Of a stretch of 64,000 nt of DNA, positions 22,815 to 33,343 are shown one piece after another; positions within the stretch are counted from its first letter, which is position 1; each line of letters starts with the position of its first letter. Made by a program: the position numbers and the translations under genes. The stretch lies in contig ML978154.1 in assembly GCA_010015745.1 (NCBI GenBank), positions 124,001-188,000 on the forward strand, given 5' to 3'. This DNA comes from Setomelanomma holmii. Its lineage: Eukaryota; Ascomycota; Dothideomycetes; Pleosporales; Phaeosphaeriaceae. The notes beneath the pieces were generated by a model. It saw only the letters and a program-made list of their open reading frames with translations. It searched no databases and was not told where the DNA came from.

Positions 22815-24082
22815 TCAATGTTCCGCAGTATGATTGACCCTCATTCGTCTGGTCCTGCTGTCACTCAAGTCCAAAGAAAACCCATGATCGTCCTCTTGAT
22901 CGTCATGATCTAGGTTAGGCGAAAAGAACCGTTTCTCAAGCTCTCCAATCTCCCTTGCCAATTCCTTTATCTGAGCCAAAGTCTTGACGCCTTGGTCCGT
23001 GACGTATATATCGATCCATGCCGCCGGAACGCATTCAAACCACTCTACGAAGACTTTCACGTCCTGGGTTTGTTCCAAATAGGCGAGGGTTTCTGGCTGT
23101 CAGGCACGGGATAGTTCACTCGAAGGATGTACTTCCAGCTCTTCCTCTGTTGCAGAAGTCCCGGCTATCTTGTCAATATCGTTGATGACCACTACCTCGA
23201 CATTCCGGTTTTGCTGCTTCGCGCACATTGCGGCGGCAAGCGAGCCTAGCTTATTGCTCACGTTCCCCTCGTGCGAGATACGATCAGCGCCCAGGAGGAC
23301 AAAATCGACATCCTTGGTAGCCGTGGCGAGTGCGCAATCCGGCATGAGCATGATGGATATTCGCCCCTTGTAAACGTCAGTATGCTCGTGAATGAAGGCC
23401 GCCATGTCAGCTCCTTCGCATCGTGGGCGAGACTCCAGAATTAGCAGTTGTATCGTGATATCAGGGTGCTTTTTGAGCAATGATATGACAGCGAGGCGAA
23501 TGGAACTCGAGTTGCTGAGCGTCAAGATGCGAAAGTCCGTCCTGCCGTTGCGCTTCACGTCCATGTAATCACCCACGTAATTGGTAAAGTGGTCAGAAAG
23601 GCATGAAATAGTAGTTTGTCTCTCTTCACGGATCGTTTCTATAACTTTGCTGGCGCTGACCGTGTATTCGGTCTTGCTCGCGGTGAAATCGGTCCACCCC
23701 GCCCGGGTCCAGCGCTTTTGATCGCCTTGGACACGTTCAAGAGTGCGAAGCAAACACGAAGCAACGGCGGCACGCAAACTCGGTCGCGCATCGCTGACAC
23801 AGCGTGCAGCATACACCAGTAACATCCAAAACTCTTTATTGTTGGAAGCAAGTGAGGCTGCGTCCTGCATGAGACGCTTGAACCGGTGGAGAGCAATGGT
23901 TGCTAGTGTGGCGGCTCAAGATGTATAGTCCTCGCGAATATCTTTGACAGCATCGTTGAGGATGGATTCGAAGCGGGAACCCTGAACCTTCGGTAAGATC
24001 GAAAAAAGAGGCTGGTGCGAGGGCCGGTAATCCATGTTCTAGTGATATCCTGGATACTCAGTGTGCGTAATTCGGAGAACAT
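22815..24082 (-). pseudogene. eIF2B alpha/beta/delta-like protein, three lesions
   Basis: The reading matches the eIF2B alpha/beta/delta-like (IF-2B) family: ATLATIALHRFKRLMQDAA, VIETIREERQTTISCLSD, RILTLSNSSSIRLAVISLL, LLILESRPRCEGADMA, VDFVLLGADRISHEGNV, NKLGSLAAAMCAKQQNRN and VFVEWFECVPAAWIDIY. Three lesions interrupt it. First, a run of six T (A-run at 24002..24007 on plus) shifts frame between TSLF and SILPKVQGSRFESIL. Second, TGA at 23916..23918 replaces what is normally Gly in YTSGAATLA. Third, TGA at 23100..23102 interrupts ELSRA and QPETLAYLEQ, where TGG (Trp) is the likely ancestor. No splice arrangement removes them. The rest is intact, suggesting recent loss. Such proteins are distinct from the essential eIF2B subunits, so loss is tolerable. 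The start at 24082 (MFSELRTLS) is a guess. Confidence 0.72.
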
Positions 24083-24757
24083 CTCAACGGGGGTCAACAA
24101 TCATGGATGAGGAGTGAACAGAATTGCGGAGAATAACAATGTATGTTTCCAAATCGACCTCAACGGCAAGCACGACGGACGGCACGATCACGTCATCGTC
24201 AGACGAACCTTCCTTCTGCGGCTAACATCGAGGGCACTATCCACATTTTAGATGTTCGGGCTGTACACCATGATCCTAATTTCTGAAAAAGTAAGTGAAG
24301 TGTAAGAGGGAAAGGATGCAAGTCGTCGACGTCGCGAGGCGAGACCCACCCAAGGTTGTACTAGCCCCGTCAATCCATGCCATACAGACCTCGTTCAAGC
24401 GCTCCGACACTGCAGCCCGCGATTACATGGTACAAGATCCTTGGTCAATTTGAAGCCTTTAATAAGCTCTGAAAGTCTTACCAGAGATTCAAACGCGGTT
24501 CTTAGCACTCCATCGCAGACGCGGAGCAATTCCGCCCCACTCTCAGCATCAGGCTGCCAGTATGGAGTAAGCACGAAGGACTACACAACAGCCTTACCAA
24601 AAAACCAGCATTGACTAAGCACGAAGACATGCATAACACCATGTCAAAGATGACGCATCGAATACACATATTTCAATAGTCTTCATACGTTGCGTCGTCC
24701 TTCAGTCACTTTTCAAACTTCAAACCACCAACAATCTATCTCCCAAGACCCGACATC
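24083..24757. promoter_or_regulatory. Divergent intergenic region
   Basis: About 675 nt lie between the pseudogene start (minus) and the cupin gene (plus). The stretch just before 24758 is C/A-rich, like a fungal 5' leader. No gene or named site is seen. Confidence 0.35.
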
Positions 24758-25603
24758 ATGGCCCGCACAACACAAACTCCACGCACCCGCCAACCCATCC
24801 CAAAAGCTCTGAGCCCACTTCCCCCAGGGACTGAAGCTATACTGCGAACTGGCCCAGAAGCAGTCGCTTACCATATCCCCACCTCACCTGCAAATCTCAG
24901 GACGACAATCTCCCTCCCACTCCACTCAACCTGGTCCTCAGGTCTGCACTTCCACACCCAGCACACCGAATACCTCCACCTCCTCCAGGGCTCCATCTGC
25001 CTCACCCTAAACGCCCAGACTCACATCCTGTCCGCGGCTGCAGGCGGTACCGTCTCTCCATACACGGGTCACCTGCTAAAACCCGGCCTAGTCATCGAAG
25101 TCCCACGATACGCGCGGCACAATTGGTCGCGCGCAGAGTCCAAATTCACCGGACGCGGGTTTGGCGTTGGTGTAAGGCTTGCAAGGCCGGAGGATGTTGA
25201 TGAGCAAGTCATCGTCGAAGAATGGACTTCTCCCTTCGACATATCCAAACCGTTGTTTTTCTGGAACTTGAATGGTGTGATTACCGCGCCTGAAGATGTG
25301 CCGCTATCTTTGCTCCAGACGGTGGTCAAACGGGTGCTAGGACCATGGTGGATCCCATTCCAGCTGTTTGTCATTTTCTGGGAATTGGATAATTGGCCTG
25401 TGTTTGTCGGTATGAGGGGATTGGTTCGGCCGTGGGAAGGGGCTGGAGAGTGGGTGTTTCGCTGCTTTGAAGGGCTGGTGGAGTATGTTATGACTTTTGT
25501 GGTGCTGTTTGCGGCTAAGGTGCTTGGGTGGGTAATTGGTGTACGTGCTGTTGAGAGAGCGAGGACGCCAGTGAAGCTCTGGGAGGCGTATGACCAGCGT
25601 TGA
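24758..25603 (+). CDS. Cupin-domain protein with C-terminal membrane segments
   Basis: An intronless frame of 281 residues. Residues about 45-130 form a cupin: the first motif is LHFHTQHTEYLHLLQGSI (two His and the Glu spaced as metal ligands) and the second, VIEVPRYARHNWSRAES, brings the third His. The C-terminal half is hydrophobic: LLQTVVKRVLGPWWIPFQLF with VIFWELDNWPVFVG, and later VEYVMTFVVLFAAKVLGWVI, giving two or more membrane helices. Similar cupin-plus-membrane proteins occur widely in Pezizomycotina without known function. Metal-dependent binding or oxidation of a small molecule at a membrane is a guess. The start fits well (CATCATGGCC context). It is convergent with ILV5, 268 nt apart. 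Confidence 0.75.
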   Translation: MARTTQTPRTRQPIPKALSPLPPGTEAILRTGPEAVAYHIPTSPANLRTTISLPLHSTWSSGLHFHTQHTEYLHLLQGSICLTLNAQTHILSAAAGGTVSPYTGHLLKPGLVIEVPRYARHNWSRAESKFTGRGFGVGVRLARPEDVDEQVIVEEWTSPFDISKPLFFWNLNGVITAPEDVPLSLLQTVVKRVLGPWWIPFQLFVIFWELDNWPVFVGMRGLVRPWEGAGEWVFRCFEGLVEYVMTFVVLFAAKVLGWVIGVRAVERARTPVKLWEAYDQR

Positions 25604-25871
25604 CAATTTGGCTCGTTATAGAACGCAACGATACGCAATCTTCTACCCCGCATATTAGTATGGCACATGTACTCCGAACTGCTCAGTGTGTTGCCATGAA
25701 GAGGTATCATTTGCTTTTGACTTTGAGCTTTTCCTTCCTTTTGGAATCCATCCGCGCCCATATCAAGCAAGCGCGCCGACGCCATAGATCCGATAACAAG
25801 ACAAGTCATATCTACACATAGCCTTCTTCAGATTCATTCTCGTCATTACCTCTACTACCATCACAAGACAC

Positions 25872-27251
25872 CTATTTGGCATTCTCGGGGCGGAGGGAGC
25901 GGACGGCCTTTCCAGCACGCCAGATCTCAAGGTCGTCAATCTCAGCGAGCTCCTGCTTGTACTTCTCGCGGTAGTCGGGCTGTGAGTTATACTCGAGCGA
26001 GCGCTTGGTCTCGCTGCCGTTCTCGACGGAAGTGTACAGGTCATCGAAGACGGGCTTGAGGGCATCCTTGAAGCGCTTGCTCCAGTCGATGGCACCACGA
26101 CGGGCAGTGGTCGAGCACGCGGCGTACATGTAGTCCATGCCGTTCGCGCCAATCAAGGGGTATAGCGACTGTGTAGCCTCCTCGACGGTCTCGTTGAAAG
26201 CTTCAGATGGGCTGTGGCCACGCTCACGGAGGACCTCGTACTGGGCGAGGAACATGCCGTGGATACCACCCATCAAGCAGCCACGCTCGCCGTACAAATC
26301 TGAGTATACCTCCTTCTCAAAGGTGGTCTCGTACATGTATCCGGAACCAACGGCGACACCGAGGGCGACGGCCTTCTCCTTGGCCTTGCCGGTGACGTCC
26401 TGGAAGACGGCGATGGAGGAGTTGATGCCACGGCCCTCACGGAAGAGAGTGCGAACGGTACGGCCGGAGCCCTTGGGAGCGACGAGGATGACGTCGATGT
26501 CGGTGGGAACCTCAACCTTGGTGAGGTCCTTGAAGACGGGGGAGAAACCGTGGGAGAAGTAGAGAGTCTGTCTATCGTTAGCTGTCTGAACTCGATGTTC
26601 GGAATGTCGTGATGCTCACCTTGCCCTTGGTGAGCTGGGGCTTGATCGCGGGCCAAGTCTCTGACTGGGCGGCATCTGAGAGCAAGTTCATGACAATCGT
26701 CGACTTGCCAATCGCCTCATCAATGTCAAAGAGGTTCTTGCCGGGGACCCAGCCATCTTCCTCCGCCTCCTTCCACGAGGCACCGTTCTTCCGTACACCG
26801 ACAATGACGTTCAGGCCATTGTCGCGGAGGTTGAGACCCTGGCCATGGCCCTGGGACCCATAACCGATGAGGGCAAGAGTGTCGTTCTTGAAGTATTCCT
26901 AGCTCAATTGTTAGTTCAAGGTGCCATTGAGATCAAATTTAATGCCATTGAGGCAGCGGCTGACACACAAGAAGCTTCTCTCGTGGCCAGTCGGCTCGCT
27001 CTGTTTGCTTGTTAGACCTCGCACATTCGCAATTTGAATCGGCAAAACCTACCGTAAACATCCTCCTTGGTACCAGCGAAGTCAATAGTCTTGACACCAC
27101 GAGTCTGCTGGAACTGTGTGGTGACAGCCGCCTTGGGAGCAGCAGTGACGCCAGCTCGCAGGGCAGACACAAAAGTGCGCTTCTGTGCGGGAGAAGCAGC
27201 CAATTGCCTAGCAGTCTGGCGAAGAGCGCGGGTTACTGGTCTTGAAGCCAT
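25872..27251 (-). CDS. ILV5: Ketol-acid reductoisomerase, mitochondrial (Ilv5)
   Basis: Four exons with introns 27001..27052, 26899..26968 and 26568..26619 give 401 residues. One internal exon is only 32 nt (26969..27000). The N-terminus MASRPVTRALRQTARQLAAS is a mitochondrial presequence. The NADPH-binding Rossmann motif is ALIGYGSQGHGQGLNLRDNG, followed by VIVGVRKNGASWKEAEEDGW. The conserved substrate and Mg sites appear in LYFSHGFSPVFKD, ILVAPKGSGRTVR and the C-terminal KVYSDLYGERGCLMGGIHG-like segment EVYSDLYGERGCLMGG. It catalyses the second common step of valine and isoleucine synthesis in the mitochondrial matrix. Codon use is strongly biased to C-ending codons, as expected for a highly expressed gene. 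Length is normal. Confidence 0.96.
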
Positions 27252-28159
27252 TGTGAATGTGTGAGGGGGTATCTTGAAGAGTAAAATATTGTGTGGGGAG
27301 GACGACCAGCTTTAAAGCAGTCGAGCTCGTCTGCTTTGGTCTGGACAATTTTGGCCGGCACCAGCTGCGTTGCGAAAATCGGCGGGCCGACCGGAGACGA
27401 GCTTTCCTCCCCGACATGCATTCCGTCTTGATTGGCTGATGACGCACCGTTGCCGGCTACGATAGATTGTCTATGCTTTGTGATGGAGTCATCTCAAACA
27501 ATTCTTCCTATGTCGCTCTGCTGTCCGATGCCAAGATGTTTTTTTCGAGTTGTTCTTGCACTTGTTGCTCAGCATGATGTTCGGACGGACACCAGGTGCC
27601 ATCTGAAATAATCTACATTGTCGACTATGGTCAATAGATTTGTCTGAGAAGCCCCAAATGCGGCCATGCTATCTTTCAAGTGTGGCAACAAAAGACGAAT
27701 TGTCCCATGTTTCAGAAGCATGATGATGCTGCTGCTGTGCATATACGGACTTGTGCATCATACACGGGTTTGAGCTCGTGAAGTTATTAGCTGATATCGT
27801 ACTCGCGTTCAATCTTCAAAGACACTGGAATGGTCAATCTGGGATGCAGATCTTGGTCCATTTACATCTACCCGTAGTTCTGACATGTCCTCGCCAATGT
27901 TCGAACGCTATGAAAAATATCTTGAAGACAAGATGCGCCTAGAATATGACGCCGCGCTCCATATACGCCTGGGGTGTATGCTCGCTGATGTCATGAGACC
28001 GCGAAGTGCGCGTCTCCTCTGCTACTCTTCATCGGCCGTGCATTGTGGACGGCTCGCCGCAAGACGGCGTTGGTATTGCTCCCTTGAAAACCGCAGCCTG
28101 TTGGACACGGTCTTGCCATATCCTTATGCTGGGTGTGCTGCCTCATGTGACTGCCTTGA
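27252..28159. other. Intergenic, no gene seen
   Basis: About 900 nt between the ILV5 start and the UBC12 stop. No coding frame with domain character was found; open frames at 27751..28361 plus overlap UBC12 antisense. It holds the ILV5 promoter and the UBC12 3' UTR. Confidence 0.35.
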
Positions 28160-28893
28160 TCATTTGAGCACGCGATCAAATGTCTGCCCCTTGACGATAC
28201 CACCACCAAGCGATGAGCGCACGTTGCGCTTGAAGCCTTCTCGGTTTGCCTTCAGGTCTTCGGCAGCCTCCTTGTTCAGCGGATCCGACGCGTTCGGCTC
28301 GAGGAAGAGAAACTACATCTTTGTCAGCATTCGCCTCGTCCAGATCTTCCCCGAGATATAGTATACCTGCAAACCAACAACCACCGCATTCAAGTTCAGC
28401 ACCGGCTTCCAGTCCTCTCGCAAGATGTTCAGACACACATTTCCCTCCAGATCAATATTGGGGTGGTAGATCTTCTGCGTGCACTTTACTTTCGGCGGGT
28501 CGTGCGGGAAGTTCTGGTTGATCTTGAAGTCGAAGTCGAAGCGGCCACCCTTGTACATGCCCTCGTCAGGGTCGATTGTGAGTTTGAAGTTCAGGATATC
28601 GTCGGGGTTCGGGAAGTGTGTCTTCATCGTCGTGCCGAGGGATAGCTCTTCGAGATCTGAGACGGTGAGCGGACTGCCTGTATGCCACGCCGGACTGAGC
28701 CTGACTTGTACCTTTCTGTGCGCGGAGCTGTGCTGGGGTGACCTTCTTCTTCTTGCTCGTTGCGGCAGCTGCGGCCTCATCTTGCTGCTGCTGCTTCTTC
28801 TGTCCAAGTTGTGAGCAATCGTTTTCAAGCACACGACTCGCTGAGCAAGTGCTCGCAAGCTCGGGGACGTACCATAGACCATATTTTCATCAT
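28160..28893 (-). CDS. UBC12: NEDD8-conjugating E2 enzyme Ubc12
   Basis: Four exons (28873..28893, 28712..28799, 28367..28656, 28160..28312) give 183 residues. The first exon is just MMKIWSM, and the second holds a charged Gln/Lys/Ala extension (KKQQQQDEAAAAATSKKKK) typical of Ubc12, which docks on the NEDD8 E1. The UBC fold shows FPNPDDILNFKLTIDPDEG, FDFKINQNFPHDPPKVKC, KIYHPNIDLEGNVCLNIL with the catalytic Cys, then REDWKPVLNLNAVVVGLQ. After the last intron, FLFLEPNASDPLNKEAAED ends the core. The enzyme passes NEDD8/Rub1 to cullins. All splice sites are canonical and the frame closes exactly. It is divergent from RIB7. Confidence 0.96.
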
Positions 28894-29471
28894 CTTGACG
28901 GTATTGTATGCAGAGAGTTTGGCTTTTGCCTAGTATCTGTGGTTGCGCGCAGTCGAACTGTGGTTGCGACGGACAGTTGGCGGGGCAGAGGCGATAAAGT
29001 GACAGGCGGTGGAGGCGCAAGCGGAGGTCGCAAGATGAGCGTAATCAGAAAGAAATGCAGCGTGAGCCCGGTCAAGCACGAACGCCAACGGGAAGAACGA
29101 TAACGCGAGGAAATGTTTGTGAAAGTGACAAGGTTAGGCTGCCAAAGTCGTCGGGCAAGCAACGCGTCGTCAACGTGGGGTGCAGCCGAGGTTTCTCCGG
29201 TCGCGCCCCGTTTGTAGTGTATCTCGAAGTGTTAGTCAGCATTTCCATCTCATACAGTGTTGTGATCAATCACTTCGTCAGAACGACAGTTGGCGCTGGG
29301 TTTGATCATCTAACCCATACGACCACATTGTGGTAGATACAACGACTTGCCTCTGCCATCGATGACCTTGGCGCTCGACCAGACACACAAACTTACCCAG
29401 GCAAAGCTGGACCCAGTCTGGTCTCAAGTCACATACACTCCCAGCATTCCAACTCAACTACCTCGCCCAAG
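28894..29471. promoter_or_regulatory. Divergent promoter region, UBC12 and RIB7
   Basis: About 580 nt between the two starts. No gene is seen; the stretch before 29472 is a C/A-rich leader. No specific site was recognised. Confidence 0.4.
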
Positions 29472-30314
29472 ATGGAAGCTCCCACCCGAGACTCTCTCCG
29501 TTTCCCCGCCTCCCAAGCCCAGCACATAGATCCCTACATCCCCTCACCGTCAACACCACCACCATCCAACCCAATATCAAAACCCCACGTAACCCTCACT
29601 TTCGCCACATCTCTCGACTCCCAGCTCTCCCTCGCTCCGGGCGTTCAAACCGCTCTCTCAGGCCCGGAGTCCAAAGCCATGACACACTACTTACGCTCTT
29701 GGCACGATGCCATTTTGATCGGCGCGGGTACTGCAATTGCGGACAACCCGTCCCTGAACTGTCGGATTGGTGGCGTGGGAGGCTATGGGGGCGAAGGGTT
29801 AGAGAGGCAGCCTCGGCCGGTGATCATCGATCCAAAGGGCAGGTGGAATGTGACAGCTGAGAGTAAATGTGTACAGTTGGCAGCTTCAGGGCGGGGAAAG
29901 GGACCGTGGATCGTGACGTTTAGGGGAGCGTTTGGAAGAGAGGACAAGAGGAGAAAATTGTTGGAGAGTGTTGGTGGGGCAGTTCTGGAAATCACTATAG
30001 TTTTGGCGACTACGAACTCGCCAATGCCGTGGTCGATGATTTTGTCCGTCCTGGCTGGAAATGGTATCAAGAGCGTGATGATCGAAGGAGGTGGTACAGT
30101 GATCAATGGTTTGATCTCGCCTGCGAATATCCGAGAGGTGGATTCGGTCATTATCACCATTGCGCCTGTTTGGTTGGGAAAAGGGGGTGTCCAGGTTTGC
30201 CCCGACGAGCGGGAGCAGGAGGGGAACAAGATACCTATCGGAAGGCTCAAGGACGTCAAGTGGTTACCTCTCGGTGACGATGTCGTTCTCTGCGGGCGTC
30301 CTAACGGATCTTAG
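29472..30314 (+). CDS. RIB7: Diaminohydroxyphosphoribosylamino-pyrimidine reductase (Rib7)
   Basis: A single exon encodes 280 residues. The RibD C-terminal reductase domain (PF01872) fills it: PHVTLTFATSLDSQLSLAPG, HYLRSWHDAILIGAGTAIAD with NPSLNCRIG, RPVIIDPKGRWNV, and GIKSVMIEGGGTVINGLIS, the conserved substrate and NADPH loop (IEGG). The last conserved block is VDSVIITIAPVWLGKGGVQV. The enzyme reduces 2,5-diamino-6-ribosylamino-4(3H)-pyrimidinone 5'-phosphate with NADPH in riboflavin synthesis. The fungal type is a stand-alone reductase, as here. The N-terminal 35 residues are Pro/Ser-rich and variable. Start context CCAAGATGG is good. Confidence 0.93.
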   Translation: MEAPTRDSLRFPASQAQHIDPYIPSPSTPPPSNPISKPHVTLTFATSLDSQLSLAPGVQTALSGPESKAMTHYLRSWHDAILIGAGTAIADNPSLNCRIGGVGGYGGEGLERQPRPVIIDPKGRWNVTAESKCVQLAASGRGKGPWIVTFRGAFGREDKRRKLLESVGGAVLEITIVLATTNSPMPWSMILSVLAGNGIKSVMIEGGGTVINGLISPANIREVDSVIITIAPVWLGKGGVQVCPDEREQEGNKIPIGRLKDVKWLPLGDDVVLCGRPNGS

Positions 30315-30466
30315 ATAATCCTAGATAGTAGAGCATTGTCGATCAAGATGATTTGGCTGCTGTGCGCTGCACATAAGCGTTAGCATATTTACATGATACG
30401 CCAGATGGCTCCACGAGCTAGTTGTTCTGGTGATTACCATTTGTTAGCCATGCTAGTCACCTACGG

Positions 30467-31609
30467 TTATGCTTCCCATGGCAGCCTTTCAGGCACGATG
30501 CCTTGGAGCAGCTGTTTTATGCTATCCTCAAGACCGTCCGCAAGTCGTTCAACGACGCTTGGATCCCATCCGCGCTGCTTCCGTTTGCTACTCAGACGCT
30601 CTCCCGTACCCAGTGGGTCCTCATCCCATGGCGCGTAGCCGAATTGTTCTTCGCCTTCTAGTGTGCTGTCAAGCTCAGAGCTCTGGAGAGGGAGGTACCG
30701 TCAGCAATGTGGATAACATGATAATTGGATCAAACTCGACATTATTCCCCAATAGAATTTGTGGAAATATAAGCAGAGGGCACATGCTAAGGAAGTACTC
30801 AGGGTTATGGAATTACTCACGGACATGACCGAGTCGATACCTTGAACCAGGATTCGATTCTCAGGCCACCGAATTGCTGGCGCGTGCAGCTCAAGAAAGC
30901 GCTTCGTCTTGAATGCGTGTGTTATGACCCGCACCTGTCTTGGATACGATCCCGTAGTCCTTCTGAACAGCAAAATGCTAAAAAGAAGATTTTGAAACGA
31001 GTCGGTGGCCTGCTCTTCGAGAAGTATGCGTCCTTTGCTGTACAATTGATGAGTCCGACCGCCCCCATAGTGACCCTCAGCCAGCTCTTCGGCCAGTGCA
31101 GCGTGGTAGTATGAGCGAGCTTCGCTCATAGATGTGACAGATCGTTTCGTAGCACTACCACTGAAGGCCAGTAGATTCTTCTCCAAGTCTGCATTGTCGG
31201 GCCTGACAATCAGCGCATTCACACCCGCTTGTGCATGTGCCACGAAAGTCGAGTGCTCGCCTGGTTTGCCTGTCTCTGGGTCAGATTTTTGGAAAGGTGC
31301 GAGCAACCAATTGCCCTCGTTATGCGGGCTGCGGAGCGGAAAGTCGTTCTCATCCGCGTCTGGCAAGTAAATGGCATGACAGCAAACGATGATCAGGTCC
31401 TCGAACCCACCGTAGTTGGGACGGGGTATCACATGATCTGGGTGAATGAAGTCCGGATTCTCACTACTTCGAAGCTCAGCCTCGGCTTGTTGGTGAGCTG
31501 AAGGCTCATGTGAGGTTGTGGTGGCTGGGGTCCGGCCATTTTCCTTAGTCGATGCGGAGGCGCCGGCCTTAGACTTTGGCAGGGCTGAAGTGGAAGCGGC
31601 TGAGGCCAT
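30467..31609 (-). CDS. DUF218 (YdcF-like) domain protein
   Basis: Two exons (30821..31609, 30467..30682) joined over a 138-nt intron give 334 residues from MASAASTSALPK. After a Ser/Ala/Thr-rich leader comes the DUF218 fold (PF02698): EDLIIVCCHAIYLPDADE, HSTFVAHAQAGVNALIV, NLLAFSGSATKRSVTSMSEA, ILLEEQATDSFQNLLFSILL and YPRQVRVITHAFKTKRFLEL with HAPAIRWPENRILVQGIDS. The second exon adds a charged tail (EEQFGYAPWDEDPLGTGERL) that is conserved in fungal members. The biochemical role is unknown; bacterial relatives (YdcF, SanA) are implicated in envelope functions and SAM binding. The frame also opens further upstream with GTG (31630); the ATG at 31609 is preferred. Confidence 0.85.
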
Positions 31610-33343
31610 GGAATCCGCGCTGACGGACACGGGTACAACCGAGCGCTTTGGCGAATGTGGGAGTGTCTGATAGGGGGTTGTGTATGGACGTGGTGAGACC
31701 TAATGAGCTTGTCTAATGCTTAGGTTGTCAGCATGCATAGTCCAGCTCTGGAGATAGCACCACTCCCGCGGCAATTCGAAATCACTGAGTAGATGCAGTT
31801 ATTTTCAGCGCAATCTGGGATTGCTTAGAAAGAAAGGGCGATACTGTAGCGCTATCCTCACAATGCATTGTTCTAGAGCAGGACACCTGGCGCCACTTTC
31901 TGGGGCTGAGTTTTGAAAAGCCAGATAGAAGAGGAAATGGATTCTCTGGGCTACTCACCTCGAAGATCATGAGGTGGTCGGAGACACAGGAGACTGCAGA
32001 CTGATGCAAAATGAATAAACTCCAGAGAAAAGAAGTGATTGCAAAATACGTGGTGAGGTCAGGAAATCAATGTCCTGAAGCCAATGACGCCAGAGGGGGA
32101 AGTTGCAAGCTGCAGCGTCCGCAAGGTCAGATTAGATCGCTTCCGCTCAGAACTTCCCAACATTATTTCTACGCCTCCGACCCTGAGCCAACGGCAACGT
32201 CTACGAACCTTTCGCATCTGGATTACAAGTGCGATGCCTGGCTGTACCTGGGCAGGGCAAAATAAGCTCTTTGTCTGTGCACCAGTTAGCATGCGGCGCA
32301 AATCATTATTGACAGCAGCCTCGTGGCCTCGGGAGAAGCCAGGCACGGTTGCGGTCGGGTTTTGGATGATTCACACTCTACCGACGAAAGTTTTGGACGC
32401 CCCTATGCACGACTAACGGCGCAGGGCTGTACGGCTGAGGCCATCTGCCTGCACCCAACGCAAAGTAATCGTTGCTTCGACTTGAGCGGAGAGGGCCCGA
32501 CGCGCGGATGTAACCACGTCGGGACACGCACCTCCCATCGCGCAGACGAGATGGTCACCAGGATGTTACTCCTGTTTGGGTCCCATCAAGTTTGCTAGGC
32601 CGACGTCGCCGCCGGTGCAATGTCTAGCTTGATGCAGGAGGGCCGCGACATGTAGCACGCACGTCTTGCTGCTCGACAGTCCTGCGCTGCGAGAGACATG
32701 AAGACGGGGTCGCACATGGCTGCATCCACTTCACAGCGGTGTAAAATGTCCAGGGTCTGGGAAGCACGTCTGCGCTTTCAGTTAGTCTAACGTCCTGGAC
32801 AAGGCGATGGCGAACGGTGTTGGGTGTGGCTGTACAACAAGCGTGGCCGGGGAGCTGACAATGCGGGCTATTTTTACAAGGACGCCAGTGACGACGCCAC
32901 AGCTGGTGAAGACAGGCTCATGTGCATGAAAGAGTCGTGTGGCCACCGCCCGTTGTAGCACTCTTCACAGGTAGATGAAGAGGACGATCGCCAGTTCTTG
33001 AGCAACAGTTGCACGAATACATTCTTCATGAAGGAGTGGCCGCCTCTACTGTGAAACATAGTCGCTTGCCTGTTTGAACGCTATCACTGGCCCTGCCCGC
33101 GCCCACAGACTCCCCCAGGCATTCCATTCGTTTCAGCGCGTCGTCTCCACCACGCCATCCCCCATCGGACACTAGCGTTCACCACCTTCAGCTCCAGCCA
33201 GGGGAGACATTCTCCTCACGCGTTTATCAAGCGACGCTCCCCAGCTGTGCGCGCTGTTTTCTTGCTCATCTCTCCCTACCGACACCTGCACCCGCTCCAT
33301 TGTTGGCCGCCATCTTAGTGCCAGCCACGGATAGCTGCACATC
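31610..33343. promoter_or_regulatory. Long divergent region upstream of chitin synthase
   Basis: About 1.73 kb between the DUF218 start (minus) and the chitin synthase start (plus). No gene was recognised. The last 300 nt are C-rich with pyrimidine tracts, like a long 5' leader. An extended promoter or leader is common for chitin synthase genes, but no named element was identified. Confidence 0.4.
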
